A program made the translations under genes and the position numbers. A DNA stretch of 64,000 nt from Dactylis glomerata. Lineage: Eukaryota; Streptophyta; Magnoliopsida; Poales; Poaceae. A model generated the notes under the pieces. It was not told the DNA's origin and did not search any database. It was given only the letters and a program-made list of their open reading frames with translations. Numbering within the stretch: position 1 is the stretch's first letter; each line of letters starts with the position of its first letter. Shown in pieces: positions 13,699 to 27,573 of the stretch. Location: positions 7,704,342 to 7,768,341 of the forward strand of contig QXEO01000531.1 of NCBI GenBank assembly GCA_007115705.1, read 5' to 3'.

Positions 13699-14290
13699 AT
13701 GAAATGTGTCGCATTCGACGGAGTGAACACAGGGCGTGCCTAATGTGAGTCTCAAACACACTGTGTTGATTTAGGATTTTAGTACATAAATGTATGATGC
13801 TAATTTAGGTTAGTCAATTTCTTGTAGGAGGTGAATAACTGCGGGTTCATTTCTTGGATTGATGCACCGTGGCCAACAACACTAGACAATGCACTTTCCA
13901 AATTGTGGTCAATGTACCATGCTAGCAATTGTGCTAGAGTGATGATAAGATAGAGCATGCTAGGTTTCTTGAGGAGCTATCAATAGAGAAGAAGAACCTA
14001 GAGAAGAAATATAGCACCATCCTTGGTGATGTGAACAAATTCGATGACAAAACCGAGAAAAGGGTGGTGCACCAAAACTACCAAAAAAAACTGTGTGGAG
14101 GGTCATCAAGCGGATGACATGGAAGCGCTGAAGCAAGAGCTTTCTAAGCTCAAGGAAATGGAGAAGAATTGGGAGGCTGAAAAAGCTTCTTTGAAGGAGG
14201 AGAAAAAAAGCTTGAATACATGATCTTTGATTTTCTCAAAGAAGGTGCTACTAACAAGGAAAAGTTGAAGAAGATCAAGCTAATGTGAGG
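13699..14290 (+). pseudogene. GRF-zinc-finger-like protein relic
   Basis: Fragments resemble the grass family with a GRF-type zinc finger followed by a coiled coil. A first piece at 13699 reads MKCVAFDGVNTGR and then hits a stop. After a plausible intron (GTGAGTCTC... to TTGTAG) a second piece at about 13828 gives CGFISWIDAPWPTTLDNALS and KLWSMYH. A Lys/Glu-rich coiled-coil remnant follows (14100-14280), ending in a segment like LEYMIFDFLKEGATNKEKLK. Several stops and frameshifts separate the pieces, and the second zinc-ligand region is missing. In Triticeae such sequences are repeated and often pseudogenic or transposon-associated. No function can be assigned to this copy. Confidence 0.5.
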
Positions 14291-14373
14291 AGTAATTGGG
14301 TACTATGGTATTTAATTAGTAGTGAACTTGGTATTGCCATGTATTGCCATTTTATTGATGGCAAATACTATTG

Positions 14374-14760
14374 CACTACTAGGATCCTAATCTTTCCCTA
14401 GTGTTAAAAAACCGTCGGCTATTTACAATAACCGTAGGCTATTAGCATAGCCGAGAGTGGACCGTCGGTTATTTACCCTAGGCGATGCTTGGTCGGCCAT
14501 TTACCTAATACCCGACGGTGCCGTCAGTTAATGCCATTGCCTACAGTAAAACCCCGACGGTGGGCTGTCGGGCTCTTCTTGGTCAACACCTTGGCTGGGC
14601 ATATCTGACAAGGATAATCCCCAACAATTACCTCTCATTTATAGTAATTTCTTACTGTTCCCCATGACCGTCGTTTGTTCTTTTGCCTACAGTTATCCTC
14701 CCTGTCGGCATTTGCATAAACGACAGTGTATGCTTACCGTCAGCTAAGGGAATAGACTAG
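14374..14760 (-). repeat. CACTA 3' terminal and subterminal repeat region
   Basis: The terminal CACTACTAG is followed by repeated motifs of the form ACCGTCGGCTATTTAC, in both orientations and with variants such as CCGTAGGCTATTAG and GTCGGCCATTTACC. They match the motif family at the opposite end (32400-32880). In characterised CACTA elements such arrays bind the TNPA-type protein. Confidence 0.8.
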
Positions 14761-15219
14761 AGTATACGTGCACTGTCAGCTTTGTTAATAACTCACAGGA
14801 TCCTATCACTGTCATTACTGATTATAATCGAGAGGTGATGTACACTCATCGCAATTCGTATATCTGACAGTAAATCATCCCTCGTGGATGGTATTAAACT
14901 ACAAGATGTATAAACTAGACAGTACCACCAATAATCATGCAGATAATTTCCAGGCGATATTGCAAAATGGGAATATAATTTAAGCCCACACAAAAAACAT
15001 ACTCACAAGTATAAATTTTAGGTTCCAGAATAAAAACAATATTAATCCTTAATCATCCATCTATATAACACGGAAATGCAAAAGTAAATGTAATCAGAAG
15101 TACTTTGTCCTGAACAATTTGGATAGGTAATATAGACTATCTTGAATCATCAACCTTTGTCTAAACTGACTACAGAAACATTGCTCTGTTTCATGACTTT
15201 AGGAAATGAGAAGTCTAAT

Positions 15220-18119
15220 TAAAATTTGCCCAATCGTACTCTTCATCGTCAAGATTATTGTCACCAGCTTCAATGTCATTTCCAGTGCCCTAAGAATGCA
15301 TACTAGTTGTAAGCCATAAAATATCACCGATATTATACAATAATGTGAAATTTTTGAAGAAACACAGGAACACACTACTAATTGTAACAATACTATAATA
15401 ACTTTATTGATTCTCAAAATTTTCGAAATTCTAATAATGCCACTAAGTTTTGGGTTCTGGTCTGGGAGCATGTCAAAACAGCTGCGTCTTGATCAAGTGT
15501 TCAACAACAGCAATGCCAAAGTTTTAGTTCAGGATAGAGCCTAACAACCTCTACCTTATCATTTCATATTCAATTTTAATATATGTGATGCATATGCTCA
15601 AGCGAGACATAACCTCGCCACCTGTACAATGTGTACATGGAGGAGTTTCATCTGCCAAACCTGAAGATACCATATGAGGATAGACTAGGGTTTTACTTTA
15701 TTATTCCTAGAAGGACATTACTGGAAAAGCTTCAAAATAAATCTATTTATGCATGTGGATGTCCCTTTCAAAATTTAGCTTCCTGGTTGCATGCTAACTA
15801 GTTAGTAATAAATAATCAAGTAGGTTGTTAGGCATGTGAAGAAGGTTCACTGCTCAAGCTCCATATTGGCCATCACAATTATGGTGAGAATACAGAAGAA
15901 ATTGTATTTCTCTTACCAGGTCAGCTCCATCATGACCATCGTTGTCACTGTAGTATTCACATTCAGAATCATATGTACCCTATATGTGAAACAGAAAGAA
16001 GCGTTGAATAAGTTGTTGTAGATAAATATGAAAAGTTTATTTTGGAATTTGAGTGCTAACTCTAAACTTCTCACTTTTTTTATTAGCATTCAGTTAGTTT
16101 GGTGCATGCAAAACTTACCGACTCATGTTGTGCACCTTCCCGCATTAGAGCATCAAAGTCTAGACCTCCTTGATTAGTCAAAGCCTACAAAAATACACAA
16201 TCAGCACAACTCCGTTGTTATATACTACTATTTTAAAAAGAAGTAAATTTACCCGCACAACATGTGCCATGCCTCGCAGTTGTTCATTCTCCCGCCGCAA
16301 ATTGCGATTTTCCCTCCGTAGATGCTCATTTTCACTACTAGATTGGTCCGGCTGGGATACTCTAATCCTTGTTGCCTTGATAGTGGACTTATCTACTTTG
16401 TCAAACAACTCATTAGCAATCGCTAGCCTGCCATGTGGCATTCTACCAGCTTTTTCATAGATGACAGATCCATCGAATTCCGGATGCTCCTCTTCCCAAC
16501 GTGGCCCATACAGATCAGTCATTCCATCGTCGAATTTTTCCTTTAAAGATGAGGAATCAATAAGTAACATGAAGATAGGCAGAATAGTAGTGCAACAATA
16601 GAATATACATAACAAATAAGTTGTACATGGGAATATACATATAAATTTTATTACACAGCATTATCCAAGTTCAAGAAAAATTGCAAGGACTAAGTTGCAG
16701 CATTTACACATGCATATTCTCAAAGACAAAAGGTGCAGAGGTAATAAAGACGAACCCAATGATCCGCTGTTTTCTGGCTACACATCTGCCCACGATTGTT
16801 CCCTCGCTTCAATTTGTGTGTGTGTTGCCAAGCACCGGCAAGTCCGTCTTTACCAGTTGTACGTCTCTGCATTTTAAAGAAATATAAATATGATCTAGTA
16901 TCATTCTGTAGCAGTAACTAAATTCAGAAATATTGCTTTAGAGAAAAGTTACCAGATATTGACGCGTAGCTACTAAGCTTCTTGCACCACTACAATGGTA
17001 AACTGTGTCTCCATTAGCTAGCCTATTCCTCTTCCCACGTGAGGACTTTGCTCTAGACTCCCGGGTGCTCCAGTGTTCACAAAGTAAACGCCAACCATGG
17101 TTGGTACCAAAGTTAGCTGGTTTCACAGAAATTAGTTCTGCAACAGTTGGCCAACGATTACCCTCCTTGTCTTCTTCCTCGATCACATTGCCGCGCTTGT
17201 ATAATCTTTTGATGGCTGCTTTCTTTTCCTCATGTATCATCTGCCTCACTTTTTCAATGAGGTTCAACTCCAAGGTATATTCTGCTTTAGTCTGGTCTGA
17301 CGCATTGCACTTGAAACGCCACTGTGACAATATTAATAGTTTCATTACAGAATGAAGGACTCTACAAAAATATCAGAAGTAAATAATGGAAAACTTGACA
17401 TTCAGCAACTTGTATATCTATCGCCTGACTAACTGGCTGCTAAATTTGCGCATGGATTTAGATAGCAAAGGTTAAGATCACGTTTTATATTTTTGCTTGT
17501 ACCATTCTTGATGCAATCAAAATAATGGTGGAACGATATTGAGTGCTTATGTAAATAGAAATCATTTCTCCATTATCCTAGTGCTATTGCTGATTCCAGA
17601 ACTTGTGGTTCAGAAAAAATATGGAGAAAGCATCCATCAAAACTAATTAACTTACCCAAAATTCTTCTTTAATTTTGGAAGCTGCAGTTTGTACTCGAGG
17701 ATTGCTGGACCACTTGTAGTCATCCCAAGTCAAAACAGGTTTCTTATTATCGACTGGACCAATTGGCTCTGGATAATACTCGCGTACTAATGCGCCTTGC
17801 ACCGAGGATGGTTCACGAGCTTTGTATGGGTGCTTCTCCCATCGATTGTTATGGACACAAGGAGCATAATATTAGAATATGAATGAGCCTCCCACAAGAA
17901 CTAAATAACTTAAATTGCTAGCACTGACATGCCAATAGGTACGATGAGAGGTCGATCAGTCTCCTCGAGTCTATCACCACTTGTAGTCTTGGATCTAGGG
18001 TTTCTAGTTGTTTCAGTCTGTGCAGTTGCCTGACATGACCCATTTGCTCCAACCGAGGCAGTGGCAGAACCATTTCGAACAGCTCTTGAGACAGGTCTAT
18101 GATTCAGTCGCCTAGTCAT
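15220..18119 (-). CDS. CACTA second gene, Transposase_24/TNPA-like
   Basis: Multi-exon minus-strand gene, probably the element's DNA-binding (TNPA-like) or Ptta/En/Spm Transposase_24 protein. Exon-like pieces with matching splice sites: about 17932-18119, 17656-17835, 16953-17321, 16745-16875, 16253-16540, 16119-16184, then small pieces near 15919-15980 and 15225-15292. The core at 16953-17321 has WPTVAELISVKP, a W-x-LCEHW segment, KRNRLANGD and an HCSGAR motif, in the order expected for Transposase_24. Exon 16253-16540 ends in a Glu/Arg-rich coiled coil (LRRENRNLRRENEQLR). The start at 18119 is the first Met of the most upstream exon seen. Exon ends are approximate, and disabling changes in the small exons cannot be excluded. 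Confidence 0.65.
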
Positions 18120-18404
18120 CCTGTTAGCAGGGTAAGTTTACAGGCTGATTAGAAACAATATAAAAAATGAGAACTACACAATTATGGAACACATGTGTGT
18201 AGATAAAATGGAACACAATGCTCTATATCAAGTAAGCTGAATATTAACTAAGAACCATGATTCTGGACTGAAATTTACTACAATCTGTAACAAGCTGGAT
18301 ATTACTAAGAACATATTTGTGAGCTAAAGTATATACAATCTGTAGAGCTAAGTACTTCAACAAAATAAACATAATTGAACGGTCATTCAAAAACATTTAT
18401 ATGC

Positions 18405-21400
18405 TCAGTAATCATCATTATCATATTTAGAATCAGGCACGGAATTGTTGTCCTCGTCCTCATTCTCCTCTGTCTCGTCTTCTCTTTCCTCTTGTGGTGG
18501 TATTTCTTCTTCATCATCGTTACTATCATTGCTATAGATATCGCCCAAAGGATGTTCATTTCTGCTATGCTTTTCTAATGTTTCAATTTCAGAGGCATCA
18601 AGCACATCATCAGACTGATCGGTAGACGCCGTGGCCTCATCAATAAAGTTTTCAATATCTACAGAGAGACTTCCCAGCTGACTTTCTTCTTGAAAAAATT
18701 GATTTTCAGATGATGTGTCATGTGCATTGTCATCATGGTTGCTCAAGCTGCTACTTGGTTGTATCTTGTATACAACCCACCAATCGCGAAGATCACGCTT
18801 GGGAGAAGGATACTGCAAGTAATAAGCTTGTGTAGCTTGGTGAGCCATGGCAAATGGTTCGAAGTTTGCAAGCCTTGAAGATGACTTTATCTCCACCAAA
18901 CCTAATTTTGCTTCAGACCTCGTACCCTTAGTTGGATCAAACCAGCGGCATTGGAAGAGTACCATCTCAATTTTCCTGCCAGCAGTAAAGGACAATTTGA
19001 TAATGTCCTCAATCACACCATAGTAGTCAAGTTATTCATTGTTTGATGTGAAGGATGACAAGCAAACTCCGGTGTTAACCGTTCTCAACCTTGTTTTCTT
19101 CTTCTCGTATAGTTCGGACCTAAAGCGAAAGCCATTCACATCGTATGAGTTATACGACAAGACTTTAGAACTGCATCCATTAGCTAAATTCCACAGGTCC
19201 TCATCAGAATCCGAGTCACTTTTACACTGCAGTAAGTAGAAAATCATGTCTGGTTAGTAAAAACATAACAACAGTCAAGTCTAAGTTAACAAGGTCGAGC
19301 AAATAGTGATTACGCACAGCGGTCTTGAACCAATCCACAAATTCTTCCGCCATCATTTTATCAAGGCCCTCCACTGACAAATTGGGGTGCATCGCATACT
19401 TCTCATCAGTAAATGCTCTACAGGTGGCATACAGTTAGAAACTTGCAGCACATAAGCAAAAGGTGTAATTTTATCATCACTTACTCTTGAAATCTATCAA
19501 CAGCAGAGCAGTAGGTCAAAATGTAAAGCTTCGCAGCATTCAGATCTTGAGGTGTGAGGTATCTAGTCACACCCCTACCATGAAGGGTACCTTGATGTTG
19601 GAACACATCTAATGAGCAACCATCATTCTGAACCCTTTTTCCTCCATTGTTATATCTAGGCTTTTTCTTCCAGGAAGTGTGAACATGCTCACTAAAGTAC
19701 AAAGAAACACAGTTTGTAATTTCTTGTACAATGCAGGCCTCCACAATTGAACCCTCTACTCTTGCCTTGTTGCGAACTTGCAAGCGAAGATTGTGCATCG
19801 CCCTGCAAAAAAGTGTTACCATGTGATACTCGACACAATAATATACCAGTTAAATGAAAGGGACAACATTTGGATTACTTAACATACCTTTCAAAGATGT
19901 ACATCCAACGGTATGTCACAGGGCCCCCAACTCTCGCCTCATATGGTAGATGCACAATAAGATGTTGCATCACATTGAAGAATCCCGGCGAGAAAGTTTT
20001 TTCAAGCTTGCATAACAGAATAGGAATCTCCGCTTCAAGTGCACGCATTCGTTCTGGATTGATTTCTTTGGCACACAATTATCGATAAAAAAACTTAATT
20101 CTGCTATCTCCCTCCATTCTGCCTCTGGGATGAAGCCCCATAGAGCAACTGGTAGCAGGCACTCCATAATTATGTGGTGGTCGTGGCTTTCCAATCCAAT
20201 AAATTTTTGTTGGGCTAAGTTAACTGCTCTTCTTAAATTAGCCGCAAAGCCATCAGGAAACATTAACTGTTTGAACCACTTAAGGATAATAATTTTATCT
20301 TCCGTACTCATACAATATTTTGCTTTTGGTTTTTCCTACTTACCATTTGGCTTCTTTTTCATCTCTAGCTTTGTGCGCTTACAAATATCCTCCATGTCCA
20401 GACGCGCTTTAATATTATCCTTAGTTTTATCCGGAATATCAAGGCATGTGCTTAACAATGCCTCAGCAACATTTTTCTCATTGTGCATTACGTCGATGTT
20501 ATGGCGAAGCATTAACTTTTCATAGTACTCGAGTTGCCATAAACCACTTACGCCGATCCAGTTGTGCTCCTTCCCAAAACCAGCATACGTACTTTTTCCG
20601 GTTTCATCAGGAACAAGGCTTTGGAGCTGTTCATATACCTGCTTCCCGGAGAGGCGCTTTGGTGGAGGATCAAAAACTTTTTTTCCCTTACGAAAACAAT
20701 TCAAACTCCTACGAAATGCATGGTTAGGTGGAAGGAATCTCCTATGGCAATCAAACCAACATGGTTTATGCCCATTCTTCAAAGAAAATGTGTCTATGTC
20801 ACCTCCACATATAGGACAAGCAAGCTTGCCATGAGTACTCCAACATGCTACTAAACCATAAGCTGGGAAGTCATGAATAGTCCACAACAGAGCTGCCTTC
20901 ATGGTGAAGTTTTCCTTACTATGACAATCATAAGTTAGTGCACCATTTTTCCATAAATCATCTATTTCATCAATCAAGGGCTGCATGAAAACATTCAAGT
21001 TCTTTCCCGGATGATCTGGACCAGGAATTACTAGTGCAAGAATCAGGTTATTTTGCTTCATGCACATTTCAGGAGGGAGATTATAAGGAACAACAAATAC
21101 TGGCCAACAAGAGTATGAGGCAGCTGAAATATCGAAAGGTGTGAAGCCATCAGTTGCTAGACATAGACGTACATTCCTTACTCCCTTGGCAAAATCAGGA
21201 AATTCTTTATCGAAGTCCTTCCAAGCTTCTCCATCAGAAGGATGAACCATTACTTTCTTGAAATCACGTGGTCTAGCATGATAGTCCATGTGCTTGGCAG
21301 TGCTCTGTAACATGTACAACCACTGCAGTCTAGGTGTAATAGGGAGATAGCGCAAAACTTTGCGTGGTACCTTCCTAGATTTGTTTCCTGTGGTTGTTTC

Positions 21401-24400
21401 TTCATATCTAGGTTCATGGCAGACTGTGCATTTCTCTTTATTTTCATTTTCTTTGTAATAAATCATGCAATTTTTGGGACATGCATGAATCTTTACATAT
21501 GGTAGGGCTAGACTGTGCACAAGCTTCTTTGACCTATGGAAGTTTACAGGAAGTTGTTTTGCAGCATCATCTCCAAGAACATCATGTATTAGGCTCATCG
21601 TTTCATTGTAACAAGCTTCTGGCATATTATGTTGGCTCTTTATAGTCATTAGCCGTGCTATAGTGGATAAACGTGTTTGTGATGTCTTCTCATGTAGTGG
21701 TGTGTCAGCTTCAACTAGCATTCTATAGAATTCTTTGGCAGCATGTTGCGGTGACCCAGCATACCACTGCATGTTGTAGTATGCAAGTCGTTGATATAAC
21801 ACTTGCGGAACAAGCCTCCACAAATATTACATCCCTCAGAATGGTACAACAGAAACATTGCGGGCCCAAATACAAACTGATCCACATATTATTACAGACC
21901 AAAGCGTGATGATAACGAAATGCTCCCGATAAAGAGAACACCTCAAGTGCTTAGTGTTTACAGCAACTGAAAAGCTCAAATAATTAAACATGAGAAGAAC
22001 TCAATAACTTATTCATATTCTACAATTGCTCGGTTCCTCGGCTACAGTACTACCCTATTAGTTAGTATTCCTTCACTCTGACTCTTCGCCGGAGGATGCT
22101 CCGTAGCGAATGAAGTAATCCACGCCTTCGACGCCGCAAGAGAGATCTGGCTCCTCGTAGAAGATGTCCTACTGGCCTTCGATTGCGTTCAGAGTGGCTT
22201 CGTCGAGCTCTTCACAGTCTAGCAAGGGTTTAAGAGATTGGGGTGAGTAACGAGCGTTACCCAGCAAGTTTCTTTAGAAAGAAGTTGTGTGATATGCACT
22301 ATCTACAGCCATAGACCCAAAAGAGTCGTAGGCCTATGCAAGGTTTTATCAATGTTTCTTGAAAGATTGCTTTTACTTTAGAAAACTATGCCCATCAGCC
22401 AACACAGGTAGTAGTGCCTTGAGAGCACCTTTCCTGCGGCGTTCGCAGCTCCTTCCCGGAACAAGGGGTAACATGTCACATCCTTTTACACTCTGCAGAG
22501 GTGTGTCCTTCCAAAAGAGATCAAAGCCTTGCTGCACAACCGGGCGTACATTCCCATCCACACTTCCATGGTGTGGGGCCCAGTCATTGATCCAAGCCAA
22601 TCACTGCCTTCTCCGCACAACGCATGCCCACCCAATTCACGCATAGCAGGTGATGCCCCTGATATTCACCCCCAACGATGAAGTACCTAGGCGCCCCTTG
22701 CGGACCATCATAGACACCAGTGGCCGTGGGCACTAAGGGGTCCCACCCATGTGCACGTATTCTCGCAAGACATACGGCGAACAGTAGCTGAGTGTCCGTT
22801 GACATGCGAACGAGAGAAGATACAGTTGACTTTCCCGTCCCATTCCAAGTCTCTTGGATGACACGGTTTTTACGGCGCTAGAATAACTGTGGCATTGGTA
22901 GTTAATCCTAGGTTTACTTTCCCGTGCAAGTGGAACCTCCACCACCACAATCTTACCGTGGTTCCACCTGCCAGCCCTCCTAGGTTATCACCACTGGTCG
23001 ATAACCACTAGTCATATTACTTATGAAAATAGGTTTTCCGTCCTTTTTGAAATGTTAGAGTTTGAAATCATCACTTTGCAAGAAGTTTCAAAACCAGTGC
23101 AATCAAGAGATATGAGCAAGATAAACTTGCCTTGTGACTGAAAGGTAATGGAGTCGGATACTTGGCGATGCTCCTGATCTCCTTGTTCTACAGAAATCCA
23201 AGCATTGTCTGGTAAGGACAATGTTTCAAGAAACAAATGGATGCTATGCACAATGATATGCTATGCATGGTGATTCATGGACTTGGTTTTCTTATTTGTG
23301 TGTTTTACCCAAGACTTACTAGGGTTAAAGAATTCTTATAAAACACAAAATTCTATTTGTGTGTTTTACCCTATTTAAATGTTAAGACAATTAATTAAAG
23401 TTTGAAATCATATTTTAACTTATAAAGTTTTGTTAAAATTATTTGAAAAGGAAAAGGGTTTAATTTTTAAAGAGGAAATTCAATTTTTTAATATAGATAA
23501 TAATTAAGGTTTTTGAAAATAGAATTTAAAAGCTTTAATATATGTCTTAAAGAATAATTCAGAGATTTGAATTTATTTTAATATTTATTTCGTTAAAGAA
23601 TAAGAAAGTGTTTTATTAATGTTATTTGAATTTTTGAGTTTGGTTTGAATTCAAAAAGGAAATAACATTTGAATTTGAATTTGAAATTTTGTTTTAAAAC
23701 AATTGGCCAAAGCCTGTTTGGCCCAACTGGCCAACTAGCCCAACCGGCCCACTCGGGCATGGCTAAGCCGACCCGGCTCGGGTCTGGGTCGGTCACCCGA
23801 CCCAGCCCAGCCCCCTTCGCTCTCCCCTCTCCTCCTCTCGATCTCACTGGCGACTCCAGATCGCCGCCACCGCCTGGCCTCTCCGGCCAACTCCGGTGGC
23901 CTCCGCCGTCGCCACCTTGGGCAAAACACTCGCCTCCGCGCCCTCTACCAGCTCCACCGAATGGAATCGCCGTCTGCTTCCTCCCCGAGGAGATCGGGGT
24001 GGTCTCCCCACTCAAAATCTGCCGCCTCCGAGCACTCCGATGCGACGCCTCGCCTCTGGAGCTTGCTGAGCACGCTGAGGGTGCTCAAGTGCTTGCGCCC
24101 CGCTAGGGCTCACCGGTGGAAGCGCCAGATGTGGTGCTCCCGATGCATCATGGTGAAGTCTCCCCTCGGCTGTGCCTGGTCGGCCGCGCGGGCACTGCCT
24201 CGCCATGCCGGCCAGGTATGCACCTGGGCGCCTGGTGAGTGTGATCCTCCTCTTCTTTCTCTGCCCTCTCTTACTGGCCACGATTTCTGACCATTTGGTC
24301 AAGATCAGTGAGCCTAGCTCACTGATCCTGTTCTGTGCTGCTGCTGCTTGATGCAAGCTTTGGTTCAGTTAAATGTGATTGTGCTAAAGTATGTGACAAA

Positions 24401-27400
24401 CTATCTGCTCCTCCATTTCCTCTGTCAGTACACTTACTGACAGAAGTGTTATTCTGAACCTTGCCAAATTGCAAGATTCAGTTGATATATGCTGTAGACT
24501 TGCTATGCTGATATCACTCAATTAGCTCTAAGCTATGGTATGCTATATGAGACTACTGTGATTTATGATATCACATTGTTGTGGTAGCAAACTGAATTTC
24601 AGGATTCAGTTATCTGCTAGACTTGGTTCTGTGATGAATGTTTTGCTGTGCTAGCTTCTGTCACTTGTTTATCCATGATAACCAAGTGATGGAATGACTT
24701 GCTGTGTTGCAAGCTTCTGTGAAATTAGCTTAAGCAAGAAAAATATGATTCCTAGTTCTTTATAACTAGGGAGATGACTTTACTGCTGTATATGGACCTA
24801 TCTGTCCATTATCAAGCTAGTTGTGTTGAGGTGCAAGATCTTCTGATCTTGTGCCCAGCAACTAACTTCTGTGATCAATTTATGGTGAAACTTGCCCCTG
24901 TGAATTAAGCCAATGATGCTGGTCTGAGGCTAGTGATAGTTAGTGAGGTGCCTAGCTTGCTTGTGTGCCCACTGCTTACTTATTTGATGATGCTTGCATG
25001 CCTTGTGTGTTTGAGGTGCATGTCCAATAGGACATGTGCCCAGCACAAGCTTCACAGTGATGTTTTGATCTTTAAGATGTGCTAGTGAAGTGCAAACTGA
25101 GGCTAATACTTTGATGTGGGTTTACATGGCTTTTATTCATGATTCCCAATGATGAGTTTGGCAAAGCATTTCTTTGCCAAACTGAGGGCTTATCCTGTAA
25201 CAACACATGCTGGAATCATGCACAAGCAGTGATGTGTTTGCAAGGTTTCTACCTGAAGCCTGGAGTTGTGCAGTGATAGTGTTGTTTATAGCTTCTGTTG
25301 CTTGCTGTTGGCGATGGCTTGCTTCTAGCTTGCCTTCTCCTCCTGGCTCAGCTCCTAGCTTGTCCTTCACCTCCTGGACTTGCTGCTGGTCCTCTGTCCT
25401 TCTCCTCCTGGCTTGATCTTGAGCTTCAGTTGGACTCCATGGTTTTGCTGGATATTATTGTGTGATGATGTGCAAGAACTGGTGCTGTTCTTGATGTGGT
25501 GTGCAAGGACTGTGGTGTTCTTGCGTTGGTGCAGTGCTGGATGTGTGAGTGTTGTTTCCCCTGGTGATATTCATCAGGTCGGCTGCTTGCTTTGCTAGCA
25601 GCTGTGGTGCTGCCAGCACCACCCCCTGGTTCTGTGACTAAGCTACTTGTGAGCTGTGTGCTTGCATGCTTCACTCTGGTTGATCTCATCCTCACTTGGC
25701 CGTGCTGTGAAAGTGCTATAAGCTCTATTGAATTGTACCCCAGTGACTTAAAAGAACTGATGCTACACTTGGCAATAAACTCAATGATGCAATGGCAAAG
25801 TATTTGCCCCAGTCTGAGAGTAATAATCTCTAACTCTTAATCTTTTGCTTTGTTTATTTTTGCTTTGCTTTGCAGGTTATAAGATCAAGATGGAGATCAT
25901 GAAGACTATTGTAGTTAGTTTAGTTTTAGGTTTCTTTCTTTTAATAATCTCTGATGTAATCTTCTTTTCATTTTAAATAAAGATGTAAAGACATTGTATT
26001 AATGTGTAATATCAATAAAATAATATTTCTGTTTGCTTTATATTCTATTCCTTTACTTTTGTCCAGCTCAATATTTAATTGAGTTATTTCTTTATTAATA
26101 ATTGAATACTCAAATTTGAGATAATTCAACAATCAATTTAAATTCCAGAATTACTTAAACAATATCTTCAAGAGATCATAGCAAAACCCTTAACAATCTA
26201 ATAACCCCTAAACCCTAAAGGCGATTAGAAAGAAGTTTTGCTCTCCCAGGTTTTTGAATTTGCGAAAAATTTATTCAGGTTTTAAGATGCATGAATGCAC
26301 AATAGTCCTAAATCTACCCTTCGTTTTGTCCTAAATGCTGGGATATTACACATGTGTTGGCTCCTCACCCGGGAAAATTCCTTCCGCAGCAATTGCATCA
26401 ACTAGCATCTCATCCATTCTATCTACATCTGCCACAAAATCACTTTGCTCAGGGTTTTCCGGTGTATTGGGCTCCCCATGGCTACTCCATTTTTCATATC
26501 CTAATTGAAATCCATTGGCACATAAATGGATGGTCATCTCATCTCTTTTGCGCTTATGACGGCATACACACTTAGTGCACGGACAATGGGACTGTCCATC
26601 TACAGTAGCCTCGGGCAATGAAAATGCATGATCCAAAAAATCACCTAACCCATGTTTCCAAATTTCACTGAACAATTTTCCCTCTCTCTCTTTGTACATC
26701 CAACTACGGTTGTCCCCAATATCGCTACACACATATAAAGAAAATTTTGGGGTTTAAAAATTAGTCATGTTGAAGCATCGAACTAAAACATCTTTTTTAG
26801 AAGTTAAATACATGTTAAGTATCATTGCCCTGCTCATGTAAAGTTTAAGCAAACATAGATGCAGAAATATCAAAACAATGAAAGAAAGAAAAATGAATTA
26901 TTATATCAAGGGTCTCACAAAATTTGATAGCAGCCTATATCTGATTTAGTTATGTACTTAAACTAAGCTTTCATACATCTGGCACAAAAGATGATTGGAT
27001 GTTGTGGCTAGAAAAATAGCTTTCTATTTAAATGCCTGAATCCTCCAAAAAAGATTAAGTCATACATTAAGTCAGTTTGTTTAGTTTAACATTAACCCAT
27101 TAGATTGTCCAAAGAAGACTACTTGTGTGGACAACACGATCACCCATAGGAGCAGACCAACTTCCAACTTTTTGGTCGAGCTTTGAGAATGATGTTTTGA
27201 GTTGTGCAGAATACTATTTTACCCATGCAGTTCTCACATCATCAATAATCAATCTAGCTACATATCAGCAACACACCCTTAGTTCCATAGCGCGTGACAG
27301 AGGTTAAGGGGTAAAGAATAGAGGGCATGAAGATGGAGGAGATACCTTGGTGCGCCGCCATTGTTGTCTCGTCCTGTTTCTTCTCTGCCTGGGGAAGCAG

Positions 27401-27437
27401 AGGAGCCGCCGTGCGCCGTGTGGTTGTCGTCATCCAT
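18405..27437 (-). pseudogene. CACTA TNPD-type transposase (Transposase_21), broken
   Basis: Catalytic transposase gene of the CACTA element. Exon 1 is 27346-27437 (start MDDDNHTAH) and exon 2 is 26352-26724, which joins in phase and holds the Transpos_assoc domain (RSWMY..., CPCTKCVC zinc ligands). Exon 3 starts at 21766 and carries Transposase_21, including LCLATDGFTPFD and PLIDEIDDLW. A DUF4218-like part (LLPVALWGFIPEAEW, MHNLRLQVRNKARVEG) and a DUF4216-like part (MVLFQCRWFDPT, 18405-19247) follow. The last piece ends in a very acidic tail. Defects: in-frame TAG at 20336-20338, a frameshift in a T-run near 20085-20092, and an in-frame TAA at 19032-19034. Intron 2 is swollen by the 4.5-kb insertion at 21825-26350. 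The gene cannot make a full transposase as it stands. Confidence 0.85.
21825..26350 (+). mobile_element. Large LTR-like insertion (probable solo LTR) in TNPD intron
   Basis: This 4.5-kb block separates TNPD exons 2 and 3 and has no transposase similarity. Its ends are near-inverted (TATTACATCCC at 21825; GGGATATTACA ending at 26350), like a TG...CA LTR whose first G has become A. The + strand reads like an LTR: an AT-rich upstream half, a C/T-rich leader with GC-rich sequence at 23760-24250, then polyadenylation-type AATAAA signals (25976 and about 26014). No gag or pol and no internal direct repeat was found, so a solo LTR of a long-LTR family (size class of LARD elements such as Sukkula) is the best guess. 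No 5-bp target duplication is visible. Instead ATATTACA occurs at both junctions (21824-21831 and 26343-26350), so the exact ends are uncertain. Confidence 0.5.
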
Positions 27438-27573
27438 CGCAGGTGAAGCACACCTCAAATGTCCGAGAGGAAGAAGGTTCAAAGAGTGGACATTGGTGTT
27501 GGGGGAAACTGGATGAATATGTTATGATCAGGAGAGGCTCGGGAGTCTGCGAAATTTTGGGAACTAGTGGACG

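Noticed and set aside
23593..24356. ORFs of 109-145 codons in the solo-LTR-like block
   Set aside because: Both strands open because of GC-rich sequence; no domain; position fits an LTR leader.
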